This document shows positions 45,413 to 54,479 of a stretch of DNA of 64,000 nucleotides, piece after piece (positions within the stretch are counted from its first letter, which is position 1; each line of letters starts with the position of its first letter). The stretch lies in NCBI GenBank assembly GCA_009841225.1, contig VXMF01000030.1:338228-402227 (forward strand), read 5' to 3'. Source of the DNA: Terriglobia bacterium. GTDB lineage: Bacteria; Acidobacteriota; Terriglobia; Bryobacterales; UBA6623. Position numbers and translations under genes: made by a program. The notes under the pieces are model-generated. The model had not been told where the DNA came from. It saw nothing but the letters and a program-made list of their open reading frames with translations, and did not search any database.

Positions 45413-46582
45413 TTGTCGCCCGAGGAACTGCAGCGGACAGTCGCGGCGACCATGTTGAAAACCAATCGGGCCCTCGAACAGCGGGTGCGAGCGCAGCTCG
45501 CAGCGTTGCAGGACCAGAGCCTGCTGCGCTCGCTGGAGGAACCGGCCGGGCTAGACCTCTGTTCCAACGACTACTTGGGGCTCGCGCGGCATCCGCGCAT
45601 GCGCCGCCGGCTGGCCGAAGCTGTACGATCTCTTGGGGTCGGCTCCACCGGATCCCGCCTGCTTCGCGGGCACAGGGCCGCATTCGAGGCAGTCGAGGAG
45701 CGTTTCGCTCGTCTGAAAGGCACTCCGGCAGCGCTCTACCTAGGCAGCGGATGGGCCGCGAACCTGGGCGTGCTCTCAACCTTTCCGACAAGCGAAGACG
45801 TGATCTTCTCGGACGCGCTAAACCATGCCAGCCTGATAGACGGGATGCGCCTGTCGCGGGCGCGCCACGTTGTCTACCCCCATTGTGACTGCGACGCATT
45901 GTCGCGACTGCTCGAGTCCGAGCCGTGCTCGGGCCAGCGGTTTGTTGTCACCGAGTCGCTCTTCAGCATGGACGGCGACATCGCTCCGTTGCAACGGCTT
46001 GCCGAGATGCAGGCCGCGCGCGGTTTCGCGTTGGTCGTCGACGAGGCCCATGCCGTGGGGGTCTATGGCCGACACGGCGGCGGATTGATCGAAGAGACCG
46101 GCTGCGGGGACGGCGTGTTCCTGTCGATCAACTCGGCGGGCAAGGCCTTGGGCGTCAGCGGGGCGTTCGTGTGCGGCCCGAGTTGGGCGATCCAGCTCTT
46201 GGTGCAGAGCGCCCGACCGTTCGTCTTCTCTACCGCGCCGCCGCCGGCCTTGGCAGAAGCCATCGACGAGGCCCTAGACCTGTTGCAGGACGAACCAGAG
46301 CGCCGCGCCCGAGTGCTGGAATACGGAACGTTGCTGCGGGAGGCGCTGGACTTGGCCCCTTCGAATGCACCGATCGTGCCGTTGATAATTGGGTCCAGCG
46401 CGGCTACGGTCCAAACGGCGGCCTCATTGCGGGCCGAGGGCTACGACGTGCGCGCGATCCGGCCGCCGACCGTGCCGGCTGGCACAGCCCGTCTGCGCGT
46501 CTCGCTCAACGCGGACCTGAGCCGCGCAGAATTGGCTGGCGTGGCTGGCAGCCTCAAGCGAGCGCTTGAACGGAGAGCGTGA
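45413..46582 (+). CDS. bioF: 8-amino-7-oxononanoate synthase
   Basis: A 389-residue PLP enzyme of the alpha-oxoamine synthase family that condenses pimeloyl thioester with alanine. Conserved are CSNDYLGLARHP, the GSTGSRLLRGH substrate loop, DEAHAVGVYGRHGGG and the Schiff-base lysine in NSAGKALGVSGAF. The TTG at 45413 follows the bioB stop by one base and has AGGG just upstream; the ATG at 45452 is an alternative that would remove the 13 N-terminal residues. The gene is followed by bioD with an overlapping TGATG. A bioA gene is absent next to it. Confidence 0.94.
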   Translation: MSPEELQRTVAATMLKTNRALEQRVRAQLAALQDQSLLRSLEEPAGLDLCSNDYLGLARHPRMRRRLAEAVRSLGVGSTGSRLLRGHRAAFEAVEERFARLKGTPAALYLGSGWAANLGVLSTFPTSEDVIFSDALNHASLIDGMRLSRARHVVYPHCDCDALSRLLESEPCSGQRFVVTESLFSMDGDIAPLQRLAEMQAARGFALVVDEAHAVGVYGRHGGGLIEETGCGDGVFLSINSAGKALGVSGAFVCGPSWAIQLLVQSARPFVFSTAPPPALAEAIDEALDLLQDEPERRARVLEYGTLLREALDLAPSNAPIVPLIIGSSAATVQTAASLRAEGYDVRAIRPPTVPAGTARLRVSLNADLSRAELAGVAGSLKRALERRA

Positions 46583-47232
46583 TGCGGGGAGTCTTCGTTA
46601 CGGGCACGGACACGGGGGTCGGCAAGACCGTGGTTTCCGCGCTGCTGGTCTCGGCGCTGCGGCGAAGCGCCAAGGTCGGGTACTGGAAGCCGGTCCAGAC
46701 TGGGATCGAAGAGGACGACGACACGGCCGAAGTGCGACGGCTGGCCGCTTGCGACGGCGCAGAAATCGCGGACGTGGGCGTTCGGCTGCCCCGCCCGCTT
46801 TCGCCCCACCTGTCAGCTCGACTGGCCGGGCAGACCATCGAAATGGCTGACCTCCTGCGCACCGCGGAGGGATTGCCGGACGATCGCTACTGGATCGTCG
46901 AGGGAGCCGGCGGCTTGCTGGTGCCGCTGAACGAGAGCGCCATGATGGCCGACCTAATGCGAGCGCTCTCCCTACCGGCGGTCGTCGCCGCCAGGTCCGG
47001 CTTGGGCACCATCAATCACACGTCGCTGACGGTGTCCGAGCTGGCGCGACGGTCAATCGACGTAGCCGGCGTGGTCATGGTAGGCGAACCCAATGCAGAG
47101 AACCGCCTTGCGATCGAGCGCTACGGCGGCGCCCGCGTGCTCGCGGAAGTCCCGATCCTGCCAGACCTCGGCGCGGATGCGATTGCCGCGATCGCAGCCG
47201 AGGCGGCTCCGGCCCTTGCGAGCCTGCTCTGA
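46582..47232 (+). CDS. bioD: Dethiobiotin synthetase
   Basis: A 216-residue ATP-dependent ligase that makes dethiobiotin from 7,8-diaminononanoate and CO2. The P-loop-like VTGTDTGVGKT begins at residue 5, and KPVQTGI, EGAGGLLVPL and the substrate-site glycine/serine stretch follow. The ATG at 46582 sits at the bioF stop (TGATG) with GGAG six bases upstream, so I prefer it to the GTG at 46579. It completes bioB-bioF-bioD; the BioA step must be encoded elsewhere. Confidence 0.95.
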   Translation: MRGVFVTGTDTGVGKTVVSALLVSALRRSAKVGYWKPVQTGIEEDDDTAEVRRLAACDGAEIADVGVRLPRPLSPHLSARLAGQTIEMADLLRTAEGLPDDRYWIVEGAGGLLVPLNESAMMADLMRALSLPAVVAARSGLGTINHTSLTVSELARRSIDVAGVVMVGEPNAENRLAIERYGGARVLAEVPILPDLGADAIAAIAAEAAPALASLL

Positions 47233-47331
47233 AACGGCGTCTGCCCTCCCGCATTGCCGAACTCCCAGAGGCACCAGCCTCGCGTCCGGAAGATCCGGCC
47301 GAAAGCGGCATAGCTGACCCGTCAGCCAGCG

Positions 47332-47337
47332 TATGAT
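47332..47337 (+). promoter_or_regulatory. -10-like hexamer before the small RHH-like gene
   Basis: TATGAT, 11 bases before the ATG at 47349; good match to consensus, no clear -35. Confidence 0.35.
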
Positions 47338-47348
47338 GAGAGCTTGCC

Positions 47349-47546
47349 ATGTTCGGTTCGTCCTCATCCATCAAGCTGGACAAATCCCTGTTTGAGCGCG
47401 TCAAGCGCTGCGCGGACGCCGCAGGCTACTCCTCCCCTGAGGAGTTTGTGGTGCACGTGATCGAGAAAGAGCTTGCCCAGATCGAGGAGGGTGCCTCGGA
47501 CGAGGAGATCATGAGCAAGCTGCAGGGCTTGGGTTATATCGACTAG
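47349..47546 (+). CDS. Small ribbon-helix-helix-like protein, unknown function
   Basis: A 65-residue-class protein (64 in length). The N-terminal half could be a strand plus two helices (SIKLDKSLFERVKRCADAAG, then SPEEFVVHVIEKEL), as in RHH DNA-binding proteins. The C-terminal half is acidic and ends SKLQGLGYID. Such small genes recur next to the membrane protein that follows here (45 bases later, same strand), which suggests a regulatory or assembly partner. I do not know a named family for it. Confidence 0.6.
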   Translation: MFGSSSSIKLDKSLFERVKRCADAAGYSSPEEFVVHVIEKELAQIEEGASDEEIMSKLQGLGYID

Positions 47547-47591
47547 GTCCGAGACCGGCCCTTCGCTGCAGCCCTCGACGCGACCCGCAAA

Positions 47592-48386
47592 GTGCTCCTA
47601 CGCGCCGCAGTTTCGTTTCTCGCAAAGATCTTCGGCGCGTTCAATCCGCTCGTCGGCCTCGCGTTCTGCTCGGTCTTGCTCGGCATCGGAATGCTCTGGG
47701 TGGTGGGCAAGACGTCCAACCAGCGGGCGATCGAACGAGCCAAGAAGCGCATGCAGGCCAGCCTGTTGGAAATGCGCCTGTACTCGGACGAGCCGCGGCT
47801 GCTGTTCCGGGCGCAAGGCAACTTGCTGCTCAACAACGCTCGCTATCTCGGCCATATGCTGCGGCCCGCGCTCGTGCTGGCCCTGCCAATGCTGGTGCTC
47901 TTTGCTCACTTCGACTCTGTCTACGGTCACCGTCCCCTCCTTGTCGGAGAATCGGCCCTGTTGACGGTGAACACGACGCTACCCAGCCAAGACCTCACCG
48001 TGACAGCCAGCGGCGCGCTGGAGGTCGACAGCGTCGCTGTTGGATCCGCCGTTTCCCGCCAAGTGTTCTGGCGCTTGCGCGCCGTGCACGAGGGCAGTGG
48101 CGAAGTCTTGCTCGAAACGCCGCACGGCTCCGTCGAGATGGCGGCCATGGTCGGATCGGGGACGCACTACGTCTCCAGCAGCCGCAGCGGACCGCTGTGG
48201 CACAAGTTCCTGTTCTCTCCCGGAGAAGCCAGCTTTTCCCTACAGTCGGTGGATCGGCTCAGCATCAACTATCCGCCGCGCGACATCGGATTCGGAGCAC
48301 TGGAGACGCATTGGGTGGTCTGGTTCTTGGTGATCTCGATCCTGGCGGCCTATCTGCTCAGGGGGCGCTTCGGGGTCGTGCTCTAG
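47592..48386 (+). CDS. EMC3/TMCO1 (Oxa1/YidC-superfamily)-like membrane protein, unknown function
   Basis: A 264-residue membrane protein starting with GTG. TM1 spans about residues 15-39 (FNPLVGLAFCSVLLGIGML), then a basic, probably coiled cytoplasmic helix (ERAKKRMQASLLEMRL) ends in a positively charged stretch, TM2 is about 88-108, a beta-rich domain of about 135 residues follows (SALLTVNTTLPSQDLTV), and TM3 is about 244-260. TM1, the charged helix and TM2 resemble the EMC3/TMCO1/Oxa1 insertases, but a large domain sits between TM2 and TM3. The family call is an inference from topology. The small gene upstream and the sugar kinase downstream are neighbours of unknown relevance. Confidence 0.55.
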   Translation: MLLRAAVSFLAKIFGAFNPLVGLAFCSVLLGIGMLWVVGKTSNQRAIERAKKRMQASLLEMRLYSDEPRLLFRAQGNLLLNNARYLGHMLRPALVLALPMLVLFAHFDSVYGHRPLLVGESALLTVNTTLPSQDLTVTASGALEVDSVAVGSAVSRQVFWRLRAVHEGSGEVLLETPHGSVEMAAMVGSGTHYVSSSRSGPLWHKFLFSPGEASFSLQSVDRLSINYPPRDIGFGALETHWVVWFLVISILAAYLLRGRFGVVL

Positions 48387-48429
48387 CAGCGCTGGCAGCT
48401 TGTCCCGACAGCCCCGCATTGGCGGCGGG

Positions 48430-48459
48430 TTGAGCGGGACCTGATCAGGTCGGTACACT
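48430..48459 (+). promoter_or_regulatory. Promoter with a perfect palindrome in its spacer, before the PfkB kinase
   Basis: TTGAGC at 48430-48435 and TACACT at 48454-48459 are 18 bases apart. The 14-base perfect palindrome GACCTGATCAGGTC at 48438-48451 occupies the spacer, as expected for an operator of a repressor or of a MerR-type activator. The kinase start codon is 36 bases downstream. Confidence 0.5.
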
Positions 48460-48495
48460 GCCACTTCCAAACCCGGGCCAGTCCCGCTTCCCGCT

Positions 48496-49371
48496 ATGGC
48501 CAGAAACAGTCCCCCGCATGTCTTGTGTGTCGGCATGGGCTTCCTCGACACGCGCCTATGTGTCGAGCGGTTCCCGCCCAAAGAGCATCGCGAGAGCGCC
48601 AGCAAGCGTTGGGACGCCTTGGGAGGGCCTGCATCGGTTGGGGGCGTGGCAGTGGTGCGGCTGGGGGGAACGGCCTCGTTCTGGAGCCGCCGGGGCGACG
48701 ATCTCGCGGGCGAGCGCATCGAGCAGCTGCTTTCCGAGGCCGGAGTCGAGACTTCGGGCTACCGCAAGTTTCCTGGAACAACGCCAACCTGCGAGGTGTT
48801 CATCGAGCCCGGCGGCGAGCGCTACTTGTTTCCCTATCTCGGTGACGGAATGCCGGCCGGGGCAGATTGGATTCCGGACTCGGCAATCGAGCGCGCGGAC
48901 GCTGTGTTGATCGACGGGCGCTGGCCCGAGGGCGGAATGCGCGTTGTGACCCGTGCCCGCGAGCGAGGTATTCCGTGCGTCCATGACCTAGACCAAGACC
49001 GTCCCGAAATCTGGGAGATCGCCAAAGTGGCCACGCATGTCATCGCCGATGAGGACTTGGCGCTGAAATGCGGCGGCGTGGAAGCGGTGCTGCGGCGAAT
49101 CGAAGGATTCGGGGCGTGGGCCGCCGTAACCTTGGGCGAGCGCGGCGTGGCTCACAGCGGCGGGCGGATGCCGCCGGTTCCGGTGATGGTGACCGATAGC
49201 ACGGGCGCGGGCGATGTGTTCCACGGCGCCTTCGCACTCGCGATGGCGCAAGGCCGGAGCGAGCGCTACGCCATGCGATTCGGCTGCATTGCAGGCGCCT
49301 TGCTGTGCAAGCTCGGGCGAGTGCCGTACCTGTCGGAGGTGGCGGAGCTGCTGGACGAGGGCTCGCCGTAG
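48496..49371 (+). CDS. PfkB-family carbohydrate kinase
   Basis: A 291-residue ribokinase-fold sugar or nucleoside kinase. The N-terminal substrate region GGPASVGGVAVVRLGG and the C-terminal anion-hole/catalytic motif DSTGAGDVFHGAFA are intact. The sugar substrate is not evident; related enzymes phosphorylate ribose, fructose, 2-keto-3-deoxygluconate or similar. It has its own promoter with a palindrome, so expression is probably controlled by a dedicated regulator that is not in the window. It ends 6 bases before the convergent subtilisin gene. Confidence 0.9.
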   Translation: MARNSPPHVLCVGMGFLDTRLCVERFPPKEHRESASKRWDALGGPASVGGVAVVRLGGTASFWSRRGDDLAGERIEQLLSEAGVETSGYRKFPGTTPTCEVFIEPGGERYLFPYLGDGMPAGADWIPDSAIERADAVLIDGRWPEGGMRVVTRARERGIPCVHDLDQDRPEIWEIAKVATHVIADEDLALKCGGVEAVLRRIEGFGAWAAVTLGERGVAHSGGRMPPVPVMVTDSTGAGDVFHGAFALAMAQGRSERYAMRFGCIAGALLCKLGRVPYLSEVAELLDEGSP

Positions 49372-49377
49372 CGGCGC

Positions 49378-52300
49378 CTAGTTCACCGGGAGCAGGGCCT
49401 CGTTGCTCGCGACGCCGTTGAATTCCACGCGCAGCGAATGCTCGCCCGGAGCTACCGTGAGAGGCACCTGGACGGTCACCAAGTACAGCCCGGCCAGATC
49501 AGGGTCCAGGCCGGAGTACACGACGGTCCCCCGCTGATCGCCGATCCAGACGGTCGGCATGGTCACGGTCTCGTTGGAGAAGCCGCCCGCCGAGCCTGTC
49601 CTCGGCGGCATTACGACCGGGCCGTTTCCAGTCATCGCTACGCTGACGACACCACCCCTCGCAACGGGAGATTCAGCCGTCACCGCTGAACTGTCCGAGT
49701 GCAAGGCCAACGCGTACGAACGCCCGCCGGACTCGTATTTGAAGATGCCTGGCGCAAGTTCAGCAAGCTCAAAAACGAACTGCTCCGACGGATTCCCGTT
49801 GCGGACCTTGAGATAGGCTCGTGAAGCACCTGCCGCCTCCCACGGCACTTGGACCGTCACGGTGTCGGGAGTGATCGAATAGATCGGTCCGGCCACGCTG
49901 AACTCTCGCTGCAAGCCGTCGAACGAGACCGTGGCGCCCTTGCGCGTGAGCGGCAGCGGCCTGACCTGCGGAGAGGGCCATTCGCTGGACGGGTGAGCCG
50001 CAAGATCAGAGCCGCTGATCGTCGCCATTGAGCCGGCGACGACTCCGGCCTCCTCGTCGAGAGTCGCGCTGTTGGCGATCGAGGCGATTTGAGGCCTTGT
50101 CTCGACGGCCTCGTATTCAAATGGGATCTCCAGATTGCCGATTCGCGCGGTGACTACTTGCGTGCCCGGATCGCCGGTGTATCGCACGCTGGCGTGGATC
50201 AGGCCGGTAGGGCCAGACCTCGGGGATCGAGCCACCACGGACATCGAAGGATCGGAAGCAACGAACTCGACTTCTCTGCCAGCGACAGGCACTCCGTACT
50301 GATCCAGCACACGCGCCAGGATCGACTCGGTTGCCGCCTCGCCGGCGATCCCGGTGGCAAGATGCCCGCGGAGTCGAGTGGCGTTCGCCGGCTCGTCGTC
50401 GCCGACGAGGTATAGGTAGGGCATGGAGAGCTCGCCCAGCCCGCTCAGGCTGGTCAGCCGCAGGAGGCCCTCGTACGCTCCGGGCGGAGGACGAGTCCCC
50501 TCCAAGCGAACCTCGATGCTTGCGGTCTGCCCCGAAGCCAGCAGGAACGTGTAGGCGCTCCCGCCATTGACCGTCACGCGGGCATCCGCGCTAGCCTGGC
50601 GCGGCTCGACCCTGAGCAGGAACGACTGCGGGCCGCGCCACCGATTGGAAATCACAACCTGCCGCCTGACCGGGAATGAGACTTCCCGCACAGAGCCGAA
50701 CGCTATGGAAGGAGGTACCGCAGTCGCGTTGGGGCGCAGCGCCCGGGATAGGTTCAGCACGCCCGCGCCTGCAGCCGACAGGCGTTCCCGTTCCCCGTTC
50801 TCCTGCAGCACAGGGCTGGCTGTGTTGATCAACGCAGAAGCCACCTGCCGTGCCGTCAGCGCGGGAAACGCCTGCCATACGAGCGCGGCAGATCCCGAAA
50901 CGACCGGAGCCGCGAAACTGGTGCCGCTCACCTCTCGAAAACCGCTCGAGGCGAACAGGACGCCCTCGTCGTTATAGCGCGGCGCGGCCGTGTACACGGA
51001 TTGCCCAGGCGCGACCAGATCGGGCTTCGGCTGCAGGGCTAGGTTCGGTCCGCGAGAGCTCTGCGGTGTCACAAACGCCCACTCGCGCTCGGTAGCGACC
51101 GGAAGGGGGTCAAGTGTGATCGAAGCCATCGGGTCGGCCAAGAGCTCCCGAATCTCCTCGCCGGCGCTCCTGCCCACCAAGAACGCCGGGATATCGGTGC
51201 GTTCAAGCAGTCCCATGGTGAGCAAGTCGTCGCCCTCGTGGTTGATGACCAGCACGCCGCTGGCACCCGCCGCGTCGGCGTGCTCCACCTTGTCCCGGAA
51301 GAAACAGGTGCCGCGTTCGATGACTGCGATGCGGCCAGCGAGCGCCTGCGGCTCGTAGGGATCGCAGCCCAGCGGGTTGTCGAAGTCGGACGTGGGCACG
51401 GCGGGTGCAGTCAGCGGCCCGTCGGCTTCTGGCCCGGTGCCGGATTCGGCCACGAACTCGTGGCCGGCGACGCGGACGGAGACATGGCGCGATGAGGAGT
51501 TGCCAGTCCCCCCGACGGTGATCACCGACGGGGTGTTGGCGGGCGACAGGAGCGTGCTCAGGGCGGGCACGGTGTGCGAGCCGCGCAGGCCGTAGTTTCC
51601 GGCCGCAGCCACGACCACGCGTCCGAAGTCATGCACGGCGCTGTGCGCCGCCATCGAAATCGGGTTGCAGGGCGAGCTCGACGAGCTCCTCCTACAGTCG
51701 CGGCCGGTGGCGTTCCACGGGTAGAACTCCGGATTGCCGAGGCTCAGATTGAGAATGTCCATCCCGTCAGCCACGGCGTCGTCGATCGCGGCGATCACGA
51801 CATGGTCCGCGGTGTAATAGTTCAGCCCGGGAGAGCCAAAAACCTTGTAGACGCCCAAGCGTGCCTTGGGGGCTATGCCCATGACCATTCCGAGCGGAGT
51901 CCGGACGCGCCGCCCTGCGGCGATCATCGCAACGGCCGTGCCGTGGCCGCTCAAATCGTTGGGCGAGGGATCGTCGGGAGTGGAGCTGGCGGGATCGCGC
52001 GAAACCAACGACTCGATGTAGCTGCGCACGACAATCACCTTGGTGTTTGCCAAGTGCACGTAGTGCGGATCTCCTAGCGGGTATCCGTCGAGCGAGGGGA
52101 GGCTGGGATCGCTGAAGGCTTCGTGTTCAAAGTCCAGTCCGGAGTCGATGATGGCGATCTTCAAACCCTCGCCGAACAACTGGTGGCCCACCGGACGCAC
52201 GTACGCGGTGGACGCATGCACGATCTTCGCCACCGACCTGAGCATCGGCTGGTATCTCCTCCCCTGCACCACGTCGCGTACGCCGGGCAGGTCTCTGATC

Positions 52301-52704
52301 GCCCTTGCCTGCTCCGGTGTCGCCCGCACGAACACCGCGTTGAGGACATTGCTCACCGATCCCAACACCTCGATACCGAGTGCATTGATCGCTGTCTTGA
52401 CGGGATCTTGGCCGCGCGCCACGGCTCGGCGCATCAGGCTGACACTTGTGGCGGACCGCGGCTGCAGATGTTGCGAGCGTTCGGACTTCGATTCCCGCAA
52501 CTGCTCGCCAACCGATGGCGTGTCCAGAATGACCGTGTACTCGGTCGGCGCGTCCGTGGCTGGCGACAACTGGGCTTGAGACGAAGGCGGAGCTGCGCCC
52601 GCCAACGCCAAGAGAGCCGTCAGGGTCAGGCAGAGTCGCGTGCGCCGAACGAGTCCTGGCGCGCTGATCGCCGAGCCGGTTTGAATCGGACTGCAGTTGG
52701 ACAT
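49378..52704 (-). CDS. Secreted subtilisin-like serine protease with PA insert and Solibacter-type C-terminal domain
   Basis: An 1108-residue exported protease. A signal (TRLCLTLTALLALAGAA) and inhibitor-like propeptide precede the S8 domain with Asp187 (IAIIDSGLDFEH), His254 (LSGHGTAVA), oxyanion Asn370 (VAAAGN) and Ser596 (VSGTSFAAPV). A PA domain (about 440-530) is inserted between His and Ser. After about residue 640 come Ig-like beta domains, and the last ~210 residues match the repeat-type C-terminal domain first described in Solibacter (AIANSATLDEEAGVVAG, then YSITPDTVTVQVPW and GLYLVTVQVPL). It likely digests extracellular proteins and is anchored or assembled through this tail. Confidence 0.92.
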   Translation of the reverse strand: MSNCSPIQTGSAISAPGLVRRTRLCLTLTALLALAGAAPPSSQAQLSPATDAPTEYTVILDTPSVGEQLRESKSERSQHLQPRSATSVSLMRRAVARGQDPVKTAINALGIEVLGSVSNVLNAVFVRATPEQARAIRDLPGVRDVVQGRRYQPMLRSVAKIVHASTAYVRPVGHQLFGEGLKIAIIDSGLDFEHEAFSDPSLPSLDGYPLGDPHYVHLANTKVIVVRSYIESLVSRDPASSTPDDPSPNDLSGHGTAVAMIAAGRRVRTPLGMVMGIAPKARLGVYKVFGSPGLNYYTADHVVIAAIDDAVADGMDILNLSLGNPEFYPWNATGRDCRRSSSSSPCNPISMAAHSAVHDFGRVVVAAAGNYGLRGSHTVPALSTLLSPANTPSVITVGGTGNSSSRHVSVRVAGHEFVAESGTGPEADGPLTAPAVPTSDFDNPLGCDPYEPQALAGRIAVIERGTCFFRDKVEHADAAGASGVLVINHEGDDLLTMGLLERTDIPAFLVGRSAGEEIRELLADPMASITLDPLPVATEREWAFVTPQSSRGPNLALQPKPDLVAPGQSVYTAAPRYNDEGVLFASSGFREVSGTSFAAPVVSGSAALVWQAFPALTARQVASALINTASPVLQENGERERLSAAGAGVLNLSRALRPNATAVPPSIAFGSVREVSFPVRRQVVISNRWRGPQSFLLRVEPRQASADARVTVNGGSAYTFLLASGQTASIEVRLEGTRPPPGAYEGLLRLTSLSGLGELSMPYLYLVGDDEPANATRLRGHLATGIAGEAATESILARVLDQYGVPVAGREVEFVASDPSMSVVARSPRSGPTGLIHASVRYTGDPGTQVVTARIGNLEIPFEYEAVETRPQIASIANSATLDEEAGVVAGSMATISGSDLAAHPSSEWPSPQVRPLPLTRKGATVSFDGLQREFSVAGPIYSITPDTVTVQVPWEAAGASRAYLKVRNGNPSEQFVFELAELAPGIFKYESGGRSYALALHSDSSAVTAESPVARGGVVSVAMTGNGPVVMPPRTGSAGGFSNETVTMPTVWIGDQRGTVVYSGLDPDLAGLYLVTVQVPLTVAPGEHSLRVEFNGVASNEALLPVN

Positions 52705-52828
52705 GGACGCTAGGCTGAACTGCCCGGGCTGACAAGCCCGGCACCTCGGACCGGCCGACTATGCGATGCTATACGATCGCTCTGCCGGCGGCGCGCTCGA
52801 CCGGTCCCCCTAGGGTTTAGTTAACACC

Positions 52829-54169
52829 ATGAATGCGACTCTGCTTCGCTGCTCGATCATCGCCGCCCTAGGCGGCTTGCTCTTCGGCTTCGACACGGCC
52901 GTCATTTCCGGCACGACGGACCAGCTCCGGGAAGTTTTCGGACTCGAGGGCGTCGGACTCGGCTTCACGGTAGCGAGCGCCCTGATCGGCACGATCTTGG
53001 GCGCCCTCTTCGCCGGTCACCCGGCGGACCGGATCGGACGCCGCAGCACGCTGGTCTGGATCGCGATCCTCTACCTTGTTTCTGCGGTCGGCAGCGCCCT
53101 GGCGTGGGATTGGATTTCGTTTCTGGTCTTCCGCTGGCTGGGCGGCCTCGGCGTGGGGGCTTCTTCGGTCGTCGCCCCGATGTACATCGCCGAGATCTCC
53201 CCACCGCGCTTCCGCGGCCGACTGGTGGCGATCACGCAGTTCAACATCGTGCTGGGAATCCTGCTGGCCTACCTGTCGAACTACGGCGTGGCCCAGATGC
53301 AATACGGGGCGATCGAGTGGCGCGTCATGTTCGGGATCGAGGCGCTACCCGCCGTGATCTTTCTCGTCCTGATGTTCGGCACGCCGCGCAGCCCGCGCTG
53401 GCTGGTCGCCCGGGGGAACAGCGACGCGGCCGCCTTGGTCCTGGAAATGGTCGGAGCCGAGGATGTGCAGAGGGAGCTCAGCGAGATCGAGGAATCGCTC
53501 GCGGAGACAGCGAAGAACCGCAAGGAGCCTCTGCTGCAGCACAAGTACAGCCGGCCGGTCAAGTTGGCTGTTGCGATCGCAACCTTCAATCAACTGTCGG
53601 GCATCAACGCACTGATGTACTATGCGCCCCACATCTTCCGGATGGCCGGCGCGGGCACAGATTCGTCGCTGGCGCAAGCCGTCGCCGTGGGCTGCACCAA
53701 CCTCGTTTTCACGTTGATCGCGCTACTGGTGATCGACAAGATCGGCCGCCGCAAGATCATGATTGTCGGGTCGATCGGCTACATCGTGAGTCTGGCGGCG
53801 ACTGCGGCGGCATTCTACCGCTACGGCACGGACTTCACCGCCACAGGCGGCACCGTGGTGCTGGTCAGCCTCATGGTGTTCATCGCCTCGCACGCGTTCG
53901 GGCAGGGCTCTGTGATCTGGGTCTACCTAAGCGAGATCTTCCCCAATCGAGTGCGCGCACAAGGGCAGGCGCTGGGCAGCTTCACACACTGGGTCTTCGC
54001 GGCGGCGATTTCGTGGACGTTCCCTGTCATCGCCGACATCTCCGGCGGGCACACGTTCGCGTTCTACTCGAGCATGATGGTGCTGCAGTTGCTGTGGGTG
54101 CTGAAGGTGATGCCCGAGACCAAGGGAGTGCCGCTAGAGGAAATCCAAAAGCGCATGAGCGCGCCGTGA
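52829..54169 (+). CDS. Sugar porter of the major facilitator superfamily
   Basis: A 446-residue, 12-TM proton-coupled or facilitative sugar transporter (xylose/galactose/arabinose type). Signatures: LGGLLFGFDTAVISG in TM1, GHPADRIGRRSTL between TM2 and TM3, the sugar-porter motif RWLGGLGVGASS, PRSPRWLVARG after TM6, the substrate-contact QLSGINALMYYAP in TM7, and the closing PETKGVPLEEI. It stands alone, divergent from the subtilisin by about 124 bases, so sugar specificity is not fixed by operon context. It could import monosaccharide released by the GH95 enzyme further right. Confidence 0.93.
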   Translation: MNATLLRCSIIAALGGLLFGFDTAVISGTTDQLREVFGLEGVGLGFTVASALIGTILGALFAGHPADRIGRRSTLVWIAILYLVSAVGSALAWDWISFLVFRWLGGLGVGASSVVAPMYIAEISPPRFRGRLVAITQFNIVLGILLAYLSNYGVAQMQYGAIEWRVMFGIEALPAVIFLVLMFGTPRSPRWLVARGNSDAAALVLEMVGAEDVQRELSEIEESLAETAKNRKEPLLQHKYSRPVKLAVAIATFNQLSGINALMYYAPHIFRMAGAGTDSSLAQAVAVGCTNLVFTLIALLVIDKIGRRKIMIVGSIGYIVSLAATAAAFYRYGTDFTATGGTVVLVSLMVFIASHAFGQGSVIWVYLSEIFPNRVRAQGQALGSFTHWVFAAAISWTFPVIADISGGHTFAFYSSMMVLQLLWVLKVMPETKGVPLEEIQKRMSAP

Positions 54170-54245
54170 GTGCGAACGACACGGAGGCAGTTCACGGCAC
54201 TCGAAGGGTGCAGCTGCGGCCACTGTCGCTAACGGCGTGATCGAG

Positions 54246-54479
54246 CTAGCGACTGCGAAGTCGCGAACCGGAAACCCGTCGGTTGCCCGGGGACCCACGA
54301 TTGGTATAGCCGCCTGTCGTGGACGAGAACGCTCGGCAGCCAGAGTATCTTCCGCTGCCCGTCTGCCGAGCACCGCTCAATACGACAGCAGGCATGATCT
54401 GAAGATGCCGGTCAATCATTTCGGCGATCAGCCTAGGCAGGATTCGCACGTTCTCAGCGTGGCTGATCAGACCGGTCAT
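54246..54479 (-). pseudogene. Truncated, frameshifted AAA_14/DUF4143-type ATPase N-terminus
   Basis: The first residues (RILPRLIAEMIDRHLQIM, then PAVVLSGARQTG) are the start of the AAA_14 ATPases that often carry a DUF4143 C-terminus, with the Walker A broken after GARQTG. The next frame reads TLAA, as if one base change shifted out of GKTLA. The frame then ends after about 77 residues, whereas intact proteins are about 380-400. Such ATPases are patchily distributed and mobile. The remains are probably non-functional. Confidence 0.65.
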
